This document shows, in pieces, positions 29,848 to 41,313 of a stretch of DNA of 64,000 bases (position 1 is its first letter; each line of letters begins with the position of its first letter). The DNA is from Acanthamoeba lenticulata (Eukaryota; Discosea; Longamoebia; Acanthamoebidae). Both the position numbers and the translations under genes were made by a program. Location of the stretch: NCBI GenBank assembly GCA_002179805.1, contig NAVB01000061.1, positions 1 to 64,000 on the forward strand. The letters are read 5' to 3'. The notes beneath the pieces are model-generated. The model saw nothing but the letters and a program-made list of their open reading frames with translations, was not told the origin of the DNA and made no database searches.

Positions 29848-32799
29848 ATGCAACCAGCCCTGGCCACAGTAGCAACATGCAATCTCGACCAATGGGCCAT
29901 GGATTTCTCCGGCAATCTGGAGCGCATCCTGGCTTCATTGCGCACCGCTCGCGCGGCCGGTGCCCGCTACAGGCTCGGCCCCGAACTGGAGATTCCTGGC
30001 TATGGCTGTGAGGACCACTTCCTCGAGCAGGACACCTTCTTGCACTCCTGGCAGTCGCTTGCCACCATCCTTTCGCCTCAGTACGTCGGGCTCACGCAAG
30101 ATCTCTTGTGCGACTTTGGAATGCCCGTCATGCACCGGTGCGTGTTCGCCACTTCTGGTCTGGTGGTGAACCTTCGCTTCCACCTCTCTTGTTGCAGCTT
30201 CTTCTTGTCCTGACCACCACTACACCAAACACAGCGATGTGCGCTACAACTGCCGCGTGTTTGTGCTCAACGGCAAGGTACTGCTGATCCGGCCCAAGCA
30301 GTTCCTGGCCAGCGACGGCAACTACCGCGAGGAGCGCTGGTTCTCCCAGTGGAAGCACAAGCGCACCGTCGAGGACTTCCTCCTGCCCCAGTGCATCCGC
30401 GCTCTCACCGGTGCGGACGCGCTCTGTGTGTCCATGTGCGCGCCTTTTCTTGCCCGGCCTGACTCGGCTTGCAGGCCAGACGACGGTCCCGTTCGGCGAC
30501 TGCTACCTGCAGACGCAGGACACGGCCATCGGCGTGGAGACGTGCGAGGAGCTCTTCACGCCCGACTCGCCCAACATCTACCTCGGCCTGGCGGGCGTCG
30601 AGATCTTTGGCAATGGCTCGGGTACGCACTCTTTACGACCAGGACCGCCTCCTCGCCCAGGCCTCTCGCCCCAGTTTGCTCATCCACCCCATCGGTGGGC
30701 TCAGGTTCCCACCACCAGCTGCGCAAGCTCAACCAGCGGGTGGACCTGATCCACAACGCCACGCGCAAGAACGGCGGGCTCTACCTCTACTCCAACCAGC
30801 AGGGCTGCGACGGCGGCCGCATGTACTACGATGGCAGCAGCATGATCTTCATGAACGGCGAGCTTCTGGGCCAAGCTTCTCAGTTCTCCCTCAAGGACGT
30901 CGAAGTCATCACCGCCACTGTCAACCTTGTACGTCTTTTTTCTTTTTTTTCTTCGTTTATTTGTTACATTTTATATTTTAACAATTACGTTTTTTATTTA
31001 TTTTATTTTATTTTATTTTGTAGGACGATGTGCGAGCCTACAGGATGGCGATCGCGAGCCGCAGCTCCCAGGCGGCCGCAGCACCCAAGGTGCCCTCGGT
31101 CTTTGTGGATTGGTCCCTGTCCACTATTACTGGCCCACGCCCCTCGAAGCCCACTCCACGTACATACCTCTTTTTCGTAATTTTTTCAAAACGCAAGATG
31201 AAATTCTCAACTCATGATGCCCTGTCGCGGCCAGCACGCTACCTGTCGGTGTACGAGGAGATCGCATACGGCCCCGCGGCCTGGCTGTGGGACTACCTGC
31301 GCCGCTCTGGTACGGTCTCCTCCTCCAGCTTGGTCTGGGCCCCTGCCTGTTGCTCACGAGGCGCCTCGAAACAGGCATGAGCGGCTACTTCCTCCCGCTG
31401 AGCGGCGGAGCCGACAGCTCGGCGGTGGCGGCGATCGTGGGCAGCATGTGCCAGCTCGTGCTCCTGGAGCTGTCCAAGAGCAACGAGCAGGTGCTTCGCG
31501 ACGTGCGGCGCATCACCCGCATGCCGGACTACACGCCCTCCTCGGCCCAGGAGCTGGCCGGGAAGCTCTTCTTCACGTGCTACATGGGCACCACCAACTC
31601 GTCCAAGGAGACCCGCGACCGCGCGGCCAGGCTCGCCCAGCAGATCGGCGCGCACCACGTCGACAGCACGATCGATGCCATCGTGTCGGCCTTTATGCAG
31701 ACCTTTGAGCAGGTATCGCCCGACAAGAAGCCCAAGTTCAAGGTCCACGGGGGCTCCCTCACCGAGAACCGTACGCCCCTCACAAAAATAAATAAAATAA
31801 AACACCAAAAAAAACTAAAAACTTAAAAAAAAAAAAAAACAAACACAAACACGCACGACGTTGTGCGACGCACAGTGGCGCTGCAAAACATTCAGGCGAG
31901 GTCGCGCATGGTCTACGGCTACCTCCTGAGCCAGCTCCTCATGTGGGCCACCGGCCGCGAGGGCAGCCTCCTCGTCCTCGGCGCTGCCAACGTCGACGAG
32001 GGCCTCCGGGGCTACATGACCAAGTATGACTGCAGGTACGGCCCGGCTCTCCTTCCGGAGTTTCACCGCACACACGAGCGAGTTTGGCGGACTAATTAAC
32101 CACCGCACGCGCGCGTGTGTGCTTAGTTCGGCGGACGTGAATCCGATCGGGTCGTTCTCCAAGATCGACCTCCGGGGCTTCCTCGAATGGGCGGCCGACC
32201 AGAAGACGCTCGGGTTCGACGCGCTGCTCGACGTCGTGCGCGCGGCGCCCACGGCCGAGCTGGAGCCCATCACGACGACCTACACGCAGACCGACGAGGA
32301 GGACATGGGCATGACCTACGCCGAGCTGAGCCACTTTGGGCGCCTGCGCAAGATCGGCCTGTGCGGCCCGGTCTCCATGTTCCACAAGCTCGTGCACGAG
32401 TGGAGCGACCACCTCACGCCGCGCCAGGTGGCCGAGAAGGTCAAGCGCTTCTTCTTCTACTACTCCATCAACCGCCACAAGATGACGGTCCTCACCCCGG
32501 CCTACCACGCCGAGGCCTACTCGCCCGAGGACAACCGCTTCGACCTCCGCCAGTTCCTGTACAACTCCAAGTGGACCACCCAGTTCGAGGTCATCGACCA
32601 GATGGTGGTCGAGCTCGAGGCCGCCGCCCGCCACGAAGCTGGCGACCACAAGGCGGAGGAGGATGGCGGCGCCGCCGCGGCTGAGGTGACTGGCGTCGCC
32701 GTCACGCCGACGGCAGCCGCCGCGGCCGCGAGTGCCGCCACGACGGCGACGCGGATCCCGCCCGACCAGGCCTCTGCTGTGGCCACCAGCAACCCGTAG
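29848..32799 (+). CDS. NADSYN1: Glutamine-dependent NAD+ synthetase
   Basis: A multi-exon gene starting [20 protein letters not shown]. The N-terminal nitrilase-like glutaminase has all three catalytic elements: Glu48 in '[15 protein letters not shown]', Lys in '[18 protein letters not shown]' and Cys in '[16 protein letters not shown]'. The C-terminal synthetase has the ATP pyrophosphatase P-loop '[18 protein letters not shown]', then '[17 protein letters not shown]', '[19 protein letters not shown]', '[21 protein letters not shown]', '[15 protein letters not shown]' and '[21 protein letters not shown]'. It converts deamido-NAD to NAD with glutamine and ATP, the final step of de novo and Preiss-Handler NAD synthesis. 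The tail is Ala/Thr-rich. Introns carry AT-rich segments and one CG/GT palindrome near 32105. All key motifs are intact. Confidence 0.95.
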
Positions 32800-32949
32800 A
32801 CGCCTTTTTGTTTTATTTTCAAATTTAAATACCAAAAATTAAATAAATTGGTGTCTCGTGCGGAAAGGGCGAGAGAACATTGTGTTTGTGCCTGTCAGCA
32901 CTCCCCGCAGGATCGACCACAGGCTCGCGATTTGCAGAATAGCATTATA

Positions 32950-35763
32950 ATGTGTGATTCCAGTTCCTCTCGTATGACTTCGACGGCGTCAAGGTACCAG
33001 CGTCGAGGCGAGGCGCCCTGCGCCGTTCCCCGCTTTTCGAGCCCCATGAGCTTCCTTGGGCGCGTGCCCTACTCGCTCGCCCTCCTCTCGACCGTTGTGG
33101 GCTTGCTACTTGCGTTCAATCTTGCTGCTTCTGCCGCCCCGGTCCGTGGAGGGCGCAGCTCGGCCGGCCTCGGATATGGGGGCACGGCAGCCTCGGGCGA
33201 CCCCAACATTGCACTCAACTTTACTCAGGTCCCTGTTTGCTGCTTCGCCACCAGATCAAGTTTGATGTAACGTTACATCTTTGGCTCATCTTGCTGTTTA
33301 CGTTTTTGGCGCAGGTGGTGGACCACTTCAACAGCCTTGACGGGAGAACCTTCCGCCAGCGCTATTGGCAAGACCAGCGCTGGTGGAAGGTTCCCCAACA
33401 GGCCGAGACTCATCCTCTGGCCTTCCGTACGCTCCTCATCTCCCACTCTCCCCTCATCTTCATCGATTTAAACTCCGACCATGCACACGCCACGCTACAG
33501 TCCATATCAACTCGTTCCATTCACCCAACTGGAACGTTTCGAGCATCTCCACTTGGGCCCAAGAGCTCGGTACGTGGCCCACTAATCCATCCATCTCCAA
33601 GCCGCTACTCGAGCTGACACGTTGCTTTTTTCCCATCATGCAAAGGGGCGATCATGTACGAGCTGGAGCCTCGCTACGCCGGGGGCAGCTACCCCACGCC
33701 TGACGTTGACACCCTTGACCTCCGCTTCTACTCCATCGAGCAAAAGTGCGGCTCTTCTTCTCTACAAGTTTTTCTTCCTCTTCTTTCTCACCCTTCATGC
33801 TCTACACGCACGTAGTGTGGCGGACGTAGTGGCCTTTATCAGTGCTCAAGGAGCCTCCCTGCCCAACAACGTACGAACCTCAGACTGTTTACAACGGGCG
33901 AAGAAGAAGAAGATGATGACAACGATATTGACGCAGTTGTGCGCAGACGCGGTGGATCGTGATGGGCGAGCTGTTTGACGGGGGGTTCGCGACGTGGGTG
34001 CGCGCCAAGCCCCGCGTGGCGTTTGGCGTTGTGGCGATCTCGCCCCACTTGCTCGCCGTGGAGAGCTACCCGGCCTACGACCTCGCCTACCAGGCCGCCA
34101 TCGGTACGCTATCCTCATCATTTATTTATTAAATATATTCACTAAATAATAATAAATATAATAATAAAATAACAACAGGGAGCAAGTGCTCCAAGGTCAT
34201 CCACGACCTGCTGGCGACGGTCTCGTGGACCTTGAAGAATGCGACGACCAACGCCGCATTCCAGGTTCGTCTCCCCCGAAGGAAGTGGCGGCCCCTCACA
34301 ACAGGTTGCTCACGAACGCTCCTGTGCCCCGACAGGATACATGCCAGAGCGACCCGCACCTGCCCGACGCCGAGTTCATGTACGTGGTCTCCACCATCCT
34401 CTTCTCCAACATGGACTACGACTACGCCACCGTACACCGCCCCCTCTTCCCCCCCCCCCATTCGTCCCTCTCCTCGATTAATTGGCCAATCGGGGCTTTT
34501 GGCCAACGCGCGGACGTTGGGGGACGGGAGCAGATGTGCGGCACGTTCGACCGGGTGAAGGACAAGGACAACGCGACGCGGCTCAACACGCTTGCCTCCT
34601 TCATCGTCGACTACAACAAGGGCTTTGGGGTGCGTGTGGCGCGGCCCCAAAGGAGGCTTCAAGTGTGATTGGCCTCTCACCTCTCGTGCATGCATACACG
34701 CGTACATGCAGATGCGCTTCGTGGACTGGGACTTTGCGCGCGACACGAACGGGAGCCTGACCGCGCCGGGCGCGGGCTTCCGCCCGACCTACTACCTCAA
34801 GTGCACGCAGCTCGGCCAGTTTGAGGTCCGTTTCTCCCTCTTTTGCTGCTGCGACGCTGCTCTCCCGCGAATGCACTCATTCGTGGCACACACACGCGCG
34901 CGTTTTTGTTGATCAACCCAAACCCAAACCCAAACCAGACGTCGTCGGGGGCGTATAGCCTGATCCCAGCTGAGCGCAACCGGGATTGGTACCTGTCCGT
35001 GTGCAACAAGCTGTTCAACCTCTCCGCCGCCGCGGGCCCGCAGGTCGACCGCGTCAACACCAACTTTGGGTCCGCGTCCTTCTTCTTCATTTTGAATTTT
35101 TTTTTACTCGCGAGTTATTTACTCCAAAAACAAATGTGCAGTGGGCGCGTGCCGGAGGGCTGCAACATGGCGTTCGTAGTGTCGCCCAACGATCCCTACG
35201 CCGCGCTGGGTCCGGATCCCGTCGCCATCGCGGCCTCGGGCAAGACCTCCGGCAACCAGATCATCGAGGCACGTGTTTCTTCTTCCATCACAGTTGCTTC
35301 TCCTCAGGTTGCTCACATGCGCGCGTGAGGGCGATGCAGGTTGGCTGCGGGTCGGCTCAGGTGACGCTGAACATCTTCCAGGCGGCTTCGTCGTACGACG
35401 CGCCGTGCGTTGTCAACGCCCGCGCGCAAGTCCTCACGACCCTCAAGGCATGGCAGACCCAGCCCGGTACCGAACCACTCATCGCCCTCGCGCCTCCCGC
35501 GCGCAACATCAACTCTTCTCACCTCCCTCGGATCTCCGCGAACGACCCGTGCCTCGCTGGCAGACTCGTGCCCGACGGCTCCTGCGCCGGGCGGCAACAA
35601 CGACGGAGGCGGCCACGGCGATGGAGCCATGGCGCTGGTGGGCGTGTTCTCGGCTGTGGGCGGCATCATCTTGGGCGTGGGCGTCGCGGCGGTGGTCTTC
35701 GTCTACCTCTCCCGCAGGATCATCCAGAGGTGGAAGTCCTCGGCCTACACCCACGTCCTTTAA
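32950..35763 (+). CDS. S28 (Pro-X carboxypeptidase-like) membrane protein, probable pseudoenzyme
   Basis: Many exons. The upstream ATG is at 32950; a second, at 33046, gives a better signal peptide (MSFLGRVPYSLALLSTVVGLL...). Family S28 landmarks follow in order: 'VVDHFNSLDGRTFRQRYWQD', 'AIMYELEPRYAGGSYP' (compare AEHRYYGESLP), 'WIVMGELFDGGFATWVRAKPR' (compare IGGSYGGMLAAWFRMKYP), 'YYLKCTQLGQFET' and 'MAFVVSPNDPYAALGPDP' (compare IVFSNGELDPW). The serine of GGSYGG is replaced (G-E-L-F-D-G), and the catalytic His region AHHLDL reads SAQVTL. The protein ends with a transmembrane helix (VGGIILGVGVAAVVFVYL) and a short basic tail. It is therefore predicted to be a secretory-pathway membrane protein with a degenerate hydrolase ectodomain, perhaps a receptor or binding protein (inference). 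Confidence 0.75.
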
Positions 35764-36023
35764 GCTCACACCGACATCGCAAGTATTGCCGCAACATCCT
35801 TTTTAGATTTCAATGAATAAGAATAATAATTTAGTAATTTTTAAATTATGTTTTATGATTTTTTTGGTGTTGGGTCATAGTTGTGGCACATCATCAAAAG
35901 GGGAGTTGAGAGATGGTGGATGGTAGGTGGATGGTGGTTGTTGAAGATGTGCCAAGCAAAGACAAGCGCGCAGGCGATGCATGGCATCATCCGTGCTCAC
36001 GCCCTTCCGTAGGAAAGTGAGGT

Positions 36024-38633
36024 TTAAGCCTCGGCCTCCCCGAGCAGGTCAAAGGCGTTGGCTGGCGAGTTGTCCTTCGCCTTGTCGTCCTGCAACACAG
36101 CCCACGACAAAATTAAAATCATAATTCGAAAGAGATTATTGAAACAAATACAAAACGCACCTTGGTCGCAGGCTTGGCCTTGGCGGGCGCGGCCTTGGCC
36201 GGAGCGGGCGCCTCCTTCTTGGCGGCCGCAGCGGCAAAGGAGACCGGAGTGGACGGGGAGGCTCCCCGCTTGGGGCTCTCGCCGCGACCGCCCCGGGGGG
36301 CCGGGCCGGCGTTGTCGCCGCCCCGTCTTGGGCCCTCGCTCCGCCCGCCCGCCGGCGCGTCCCTGCCGCCCCGAGCGCCACCGGCGGCGCCACGGCCGCC
36401 CCGATGGCTGCTGCTGGGCGCGTTCTTGTCCCACCCGCCCCTGCTGCCGCTGTTGTCCTTCCAGTCGCGACCGCCAGCCGCCCTGGCGGCGCCGCCGGTC
36501 GACGCCGGCGTCGAGGAGGAGCTCCTCCACTTCTCGTCCGACTTGGGCTTGGCCTCGGCGGCGGTGGCGGTGGCCTTCTGCTGCTGTTGCTGCTCCTGCT
36601 GCTGCTTCTTCTTGAGCTCGGCCTCCTCCTTGAGCCGCTTCTGCTCGTCCTCCTTCTGCTTGCGCTCCTCCTCGGCCTTCTTCTTGAGCTTCTCCTCGAG
36701 CTCCTGCAGCTTCTTCTGCGCGGCCAGCTCGTCGCGCGGGCGGGCGTCGCCAAACGGGTTGGCACCGGCCGCGGCGGCCTTGCGCTTCTCCTCGAGCGCC
36801 TTCTTCCGCTCCTCGCGCTCACGCTCCTCCTCTTCGGTCAGCGTCGGCGCAGGAGCCGGTGCCTCAGGCCTCGCCGGGCGCGGGCCCGACCTCTGGTGGA
36901 ACTCCCTGCGCGCGTGGAGAAGCCATGTCATGTCAGCAACCTCGACCCTCAAAAGAGAGCGCTCGCGGTTAACCGCGGGAGAGGAGGACAACAACACAAG
37001 AATCAGAGGAAAAGATGTCTACATGGAGCAGCGGCAGCAACAACAACCAATAACGGCCATTGTCGCTTCGCCCTCACGTCAGAGACCTTGAAATAATTCA
37101 ACCATCATATTTGTTGTTGGACCGCGTCGCGCCACGTCACGCCATAAGAATGTAAGGCACGCACCGGTCGTCGCCCCTCCGACGGTCGTCACGACGGTCA
37201 TCGCGGCGGTCGTCACGACGGTCGTCACGGCGGTCATCGCGGCGGAGCGGCTCCCGATCAACGGGGGCAGCCGCAGCGCGCTCCTCGGCGGCCTTCTTGG
37301 CCAGGTCGCGCCAGTTCGAGTCGTCGCCCGACGAATCGTACCGCCCCTCACCGCCGAAGCCCTCCCGGCGACCGCCCTGGCGCTCTTGGCCTGTGTAGAC
37401 GATCAGAACGATAGATGAGAAAAAGTCGCGTAGCGCAATTGATTTCGAGGGCCAGCGGGCTAACATGCTCGAAAGACTGTGCACGTTGATGGAAGGGAAG
37501 GGATGGGATGGGGCAAATGAGCGTACGCTTGTTCTCAGCAACGTCGAGGCGAATGCTGCGTCCGGCGAAATCTGCGCCGTCCAGCTCAAGGGCCTTGCGC
37601 AGCGAATCCGCATCTTCGAAATCGACGTAAGCGATACCACGCGGGCGATCGGTTTCCCTGTCCCTCGTCAAGCGCACAGCATTCTCGCGGGGCAGATTGC
37701 AACCATTCTGCCAAAATAAAGTGAAATTGGAAAGAGCTCGTAAGATGCTGGCACCAGTAAAGTGATAATCACGCCAAGAATGACGAACCTGGATGAAGAA
37801 CTCCTCAAGCTCGACAGCTTCGATCTTGAAGTTGAGGTTGCCCACAAAGGCGGTCCACGGACCCTCCTCGGAGATGACGGCCGGGGGACGATCGCCACGG
37901 GGCGGGCGATCGTAACCACGGCCACCGTCGCGGTCGTACCCACCTCGGCCGCCCTCGCGGTCGTTGTATCGGTCGTAGCCGCCTCGGCCACCCTCACGAT
38001 CGTAGCCGCCACGGCCGCCCTCGCGATCATAACCCCCGCGGCCACCCTCACGTTCGTAGTCTCTGCGATCATATCCGCCACGACCGCCCTCGCGATCATA
38101 GCCACCACGGCCACCTTCGTTATCGTAGCCTCCACGACCACCTTCGCGATCATATCCGCCACGACCGCCTTCGCGATCGTAGCGATCAGTGCTGCCACTG
38201 CCGAAGCGATCCTGGCTGGGCCTGGTGGGGGCAGCGCCGCTGCCTTGGTTGCGGCCACCGCGAGGCTTGCGTTCCTGGGCTGCGGCGCCGAGCGTAGGGA
38301 ATTCCTCTTCAGCCACCACCTTGGCTGCACAAGTAAAAGGGGTGAGTGAATTGCGACATAATTAATCGATTTTTTGTGCGGGCAGATTAAGCTGTACGAG
38401 TAGGAATGTTCGTGACGGGCTTGCCCCACACATGGGTCTTGGGGGCAGGGGCAGGGGCAGCGGCTTGCTCCTTCTCATCCTCACTCGCGTCGTCGGCCCA
38501 GTTGGTCTCGGCTACAAAGAGGAAGAAGATGCCGTAAGCGCCGGAATAATCGGAAAATGATGCAAGGCCCTAAGAGCGTACCAGGGGCGTCGCTGTCGTC
38601 GTCAGCCCAGTCGATGTTCTTGTTATCAGCCAT
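36024..38633 (-). CDS. EIF4B: Eukaryotic initiation factor 4B-like RNA-binding protein
   Basis: The start is at 38633 (MADNKNIDWADDDSDAPG), joined to 'ETNWADDASEDEKEQAAA' and 'KTHVWGKPV'. An exon with 'KVVAEEEFPTLGAAAQE' then leads into about ten REGGRGGYD repeats. One RRM follows, 'WTAFVGNLNFKIEAVELEEFF' joined to 'RGIAYVDFEDADSLRKAL' and 'GRSIRLDVAEN', very like human eIF4B 'YTAFLGNLPYDVTEESIKEFF' and 'GFGYAEFEDLDSL'. After an RRDDRRDD tract comes 'GANPFGDARPRDELAAQKKLQELEEKL', matching 'IFGGAKPVDTAAREREVEERL', then a long Lys/Glu/Gln coiled region and RGG-rich stretches. It ends NAFDLLGEAEA. eIF4B stimulates the eIF4A helicase and 40S recruitment. In other eIF4Bs the DRYG repeats lie after the RRM; here the Gly/Tyr repeats precede it. 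Confidence 0.85.
37880..38190 (-). repeat. Coding minisatellite (about 27 bp unit) encoding REGGRGGYD
   Basis: Roughly ten tandem, imperfect copies inside the eIF4B-like gene encode Arg/Gly/Tyr/Asp-rich repeats. Two copies are interrupted by short insertions (RRDYE, RYND), and silent codon differences accumulate between copies. RGG/RGY-type repeats commonly bind RNA and can drive condensate formation. Confidence 0.75.
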
Positions 38634-38902
38634 GTTCGCGATGAGGGTGAAAGGAATCGATCAAAATTAAAGCCCAGCCCAAAGCAGGAACGTTACCTCG
38701 CCTGCGGTAAAAGCCAGACAGTACTTTTCTCTCTCCAGAAATTTCCATCTTCAGCTTAAGTGAAACTTTGGAAGAAACTGTTTTTCCTTATCCTCGGTGT
38801 GATTTTCCTTTTTTCGCCACCAATCGCACGAAAGGGATTAAGCACTCCGAACCGGTGAAGAATAAAACAGAACCTTCAAGAAGATAAGAGGGCAAAGTCA
38901 AG

Positions 38903-39756
38903 ATGGAAAGGGGAATGCTGTATATCGCCGTCGTTACCTTCACTCTTCTTGCTTCCTTGGTACGTTTCCTTGACTTTACTTCCCGCAACGGGGTCATGAT
39001 AGAAAGGCACCTGATATCAGATGCCATCTTCCGTGTACCTTTCCTCATTCAAGTTTCTCACCAAGCGTATTATGACGGCAGACCGCCGTGAATGGTCTCG
39101 GCTGCCCCTGCGTCAACGGCCAAGCCTTCGCGCCTTACAGCGGTCCTGGCCGATTTACCATCCCCAAGCCCAAGACTGTGGAGAACAGCTTTGAGCGCGT
39201 GCTGGAGAACTACATCGCCATGAAGCTGCGCGGCGGCTTTGCCAGGGCGATCTTCCAGGAACCGTCTGATCTGCGTGACTACGCCTACGAGCACTCCAAG
39301 GTCATGGCCCTCAAGGGTTCCATCTTCTTTGACAACTGGCCGGTCTCGTGCTCCGGGTCGGGCGGCGGAGCTTGCAACTGGGAGTACTACAAGACCAACC
39401 GCAAGTACTTCATCCAGGAGGTCCACTCCCTCGACTTCACCAACGCGGGCTTCCCGCTGCAGGACAAGACCGGTGGCACCGGTTACTGCGTGGACAAGGT
39501 TGAGGAGTTCTACGGTCGCTCGACCGCCTTCTCGCCCACCGAGCTCATGAAGGACGTCATCAACAACCAGGCGACCGTCGGCGACGCCCTCTTCCCTGAC
39601 GATGGTATCGTCTCTACGTCTGGCCCGCACCTCTACGGCGTGGGCGTCTACACGGACTCCAACACGGGCGCGTCCACCATCTACGTCACCATCATCCGCG
39701 TGACTCTCATCCCCTCGGCTCCTTGCGAGTGCGCCATCGCCCCGTGCTCTGTGTAA
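38903..39756 (+). CDS. Secreted cysteine-containing protein, unknown family
   Basis: Two exons, 38903-38959 and 39082-39756, give 243 aa with phase-0 splicing at GTACG/GGCAG. Exon 1 encodes most of a signal peptide (MERGMLYIAVVTFTLLASL). The mature part starts near TAVNGLGCPCVNG and contains eight cysteines: C-P-C at the start, two around 'SCSGSGGGACNW', one in 'GYCVDKV' and three in the C-terminal 'APCECAIAPC'. Segments such as 'RDYAYEHSKVMALKGSIFFDN' and 'HLYGVGVYTDSNTGASTIYVT' vaguely recall the fold order of CAP/SCP-domain proteins, but the diagnostic HxxQ..W motifs are absent. That is speculation. It is likely a disulphide-bonded extracellular protein. It is divergent from eIF4B, 269 bp away. 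Confidence 0.7.
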
Positions 39757-39943
39757 GCGGTTTCCCTTCTTCCTGCTCCTCTTTCTCTTCTCTCCTCCTT
39801 CATGAGCAAGGTGACGCTGTTTGTCCACTTCCCTCGTGGGTGAACGTCATAAACCCCAATCGTGTTCTCTGGGCAAGAAAGAAAGCTTTGTTTTGTTCGC
39901 CTCACCAAGGGCGAAAGGTCGTCTCTCCACCGTCAGCACCACC

Positions 39944-41160
39944 TCACCTCCTCCTGAGCCGGTCCATGCCGCCGCCCGGGCCGCTCTTGATCTTCCCGCC
40001 GCGCCTGTTGGTCCCACAACCATCACCATCATCAGCGGCGAGCTCCCTGGCGGTGTCGGGAAGAGAAGTTTGAAAAGGGGGGGGGGGGATAACGCACTTC
40101 TTGTTGGCCGAGTCGATGCCAAAGCCGCCAAAGTCGACGTCGGCAAAGTCGCCCGCGGGCATGTCGCCCTCCATGCTGGCCTTGAGGGTGGCCTTGACGT
40201 CCTCGACCCTCATCTCAAACTCCTTGGTCTGCTTCTGGTGCTCCTCGTGCGAGAGGTTGGCGTACTGGATCCTCTCCTGGATCTCGCTCATCAGCGTCTC
40301 CGACTTCTCGCACCAGAGGTCGAGGATCCGGATCATTTCCTGGAGCTGGCCAGGCCTGATGTCCCGCCCCATGGTCCAGTCCACCTGGAAGCGCTGCTCC
40401 TTCTGGTCGAGCTTGCCCTTAATGATGCCGGCGTAGATGCACTCGATCACCAAGTCCTCCAGCTCTCGCACGTTGCCGATCTCGAGCTGCGTCAGGAGCA
40501 GCGAATACGGCAAGCTCTGTTTGTTGGTTGGTTGGATGTTTTGTGAGAGGATGCCAGACTTGGGCAAGGACAAGTGTTCTGCGCCCGTCGCGAGAATGAA
40601 GAAGGGGAAGGCTGACGTTACCTTCTGGGTCGAGGCGAGGCTGACGATGGAGAGCTGCTTCAACTTCTTCAGCAGCGCAGGGGAGAGCTCGCCAAAGTTC
40701 TGCGGGGCAGCTGTGGGAAGAGAAAGGGTCAAGTCGTTGGCAAGGGCCGAAGCTCGGGCTCACATGCCCACAACAGGGAACAGAAGAAGAGAGGGGGGGG
40801 GGGAGCACAAACCCTTGTAGTCGGCATAGGTGCCGTAGGCAAAGAGCGCGAGCGTGTCGTACCAGATCTTGAACTCACCCTCGGCCAACTGAAACCACGC
40901 GGTACCCAGTGCAAAAGAATTAATCTCAGCAAAAGGGGGGAGGCATTGCATTTTGCAGCACTACGCGTTATTTAATAAATTTGCACACATCTACAAAACG
41001 GCATACGTACAGCCTTGACGTTTGGCACATCGAGCAGCTCACCAAAAACGTAGGTGTTGGGTGCCTGAAGAGCTTGCTGGATGACGCCCACTGCGCCTCT
41101 GCCCTTTGTGTTCTTCGCGAGGATAAGGAATCTGACCAGCCCAGAATCGGTGTCCGCCAT
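39944..41160 (-). CDS. CSN7: COP9 signalosome subunit 7
   Basis: The start is at 41160 (MADTDSGLVRFLILAKNTKG). Exons join to give '[20 protein letters not shown]', 'LAEGEFKIWYDTLALFAYGTYADYK' (human: [20 protein letters not shown]...LLTVFAYGTYADYL), 'LKKLKQLSIVSLAS', 'LPYSLLLTQLEIGNVRELEDLVIECIYAG', 'KLDQKEQRFQVDWTMGRDI' and a C-terminal coiled coil. This is the PCI domain of CSN7. The last exon, after an intron with an eleven-C run right behind its donor, encodes a Gly/Arg-rich tail ending MDRLRRR. CSN7 is a structural subunit of the COP9 signalosome, which removes NEDD8 from cullins. Two introns (near 40080 and 40795) carry long C-runs in the transcript. Confidence 0.92.
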
Positions 41161-41313
41161 GATGCGTGTTTGTTTTTTCGATGTTTCTACACACCACGCG
41201 AATGCTGATCCCTTCACCAAAAAGAAATAAAAAGTCCAAAAAATTATGTCTTCGGTGAACCGAGTTTCTGATTGTTTGTTGGTCGAAAAAAATAGCTGGT
41301 GGGAACAGCGGGC

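Noticed and set aside
37762..38349. 195-codon plus-strand frame of Ala/Thr/Val repeats resembling an adhesin
   Set aside because: Reverse complement of the REGGRGGYD minisatellite in eIF4B.
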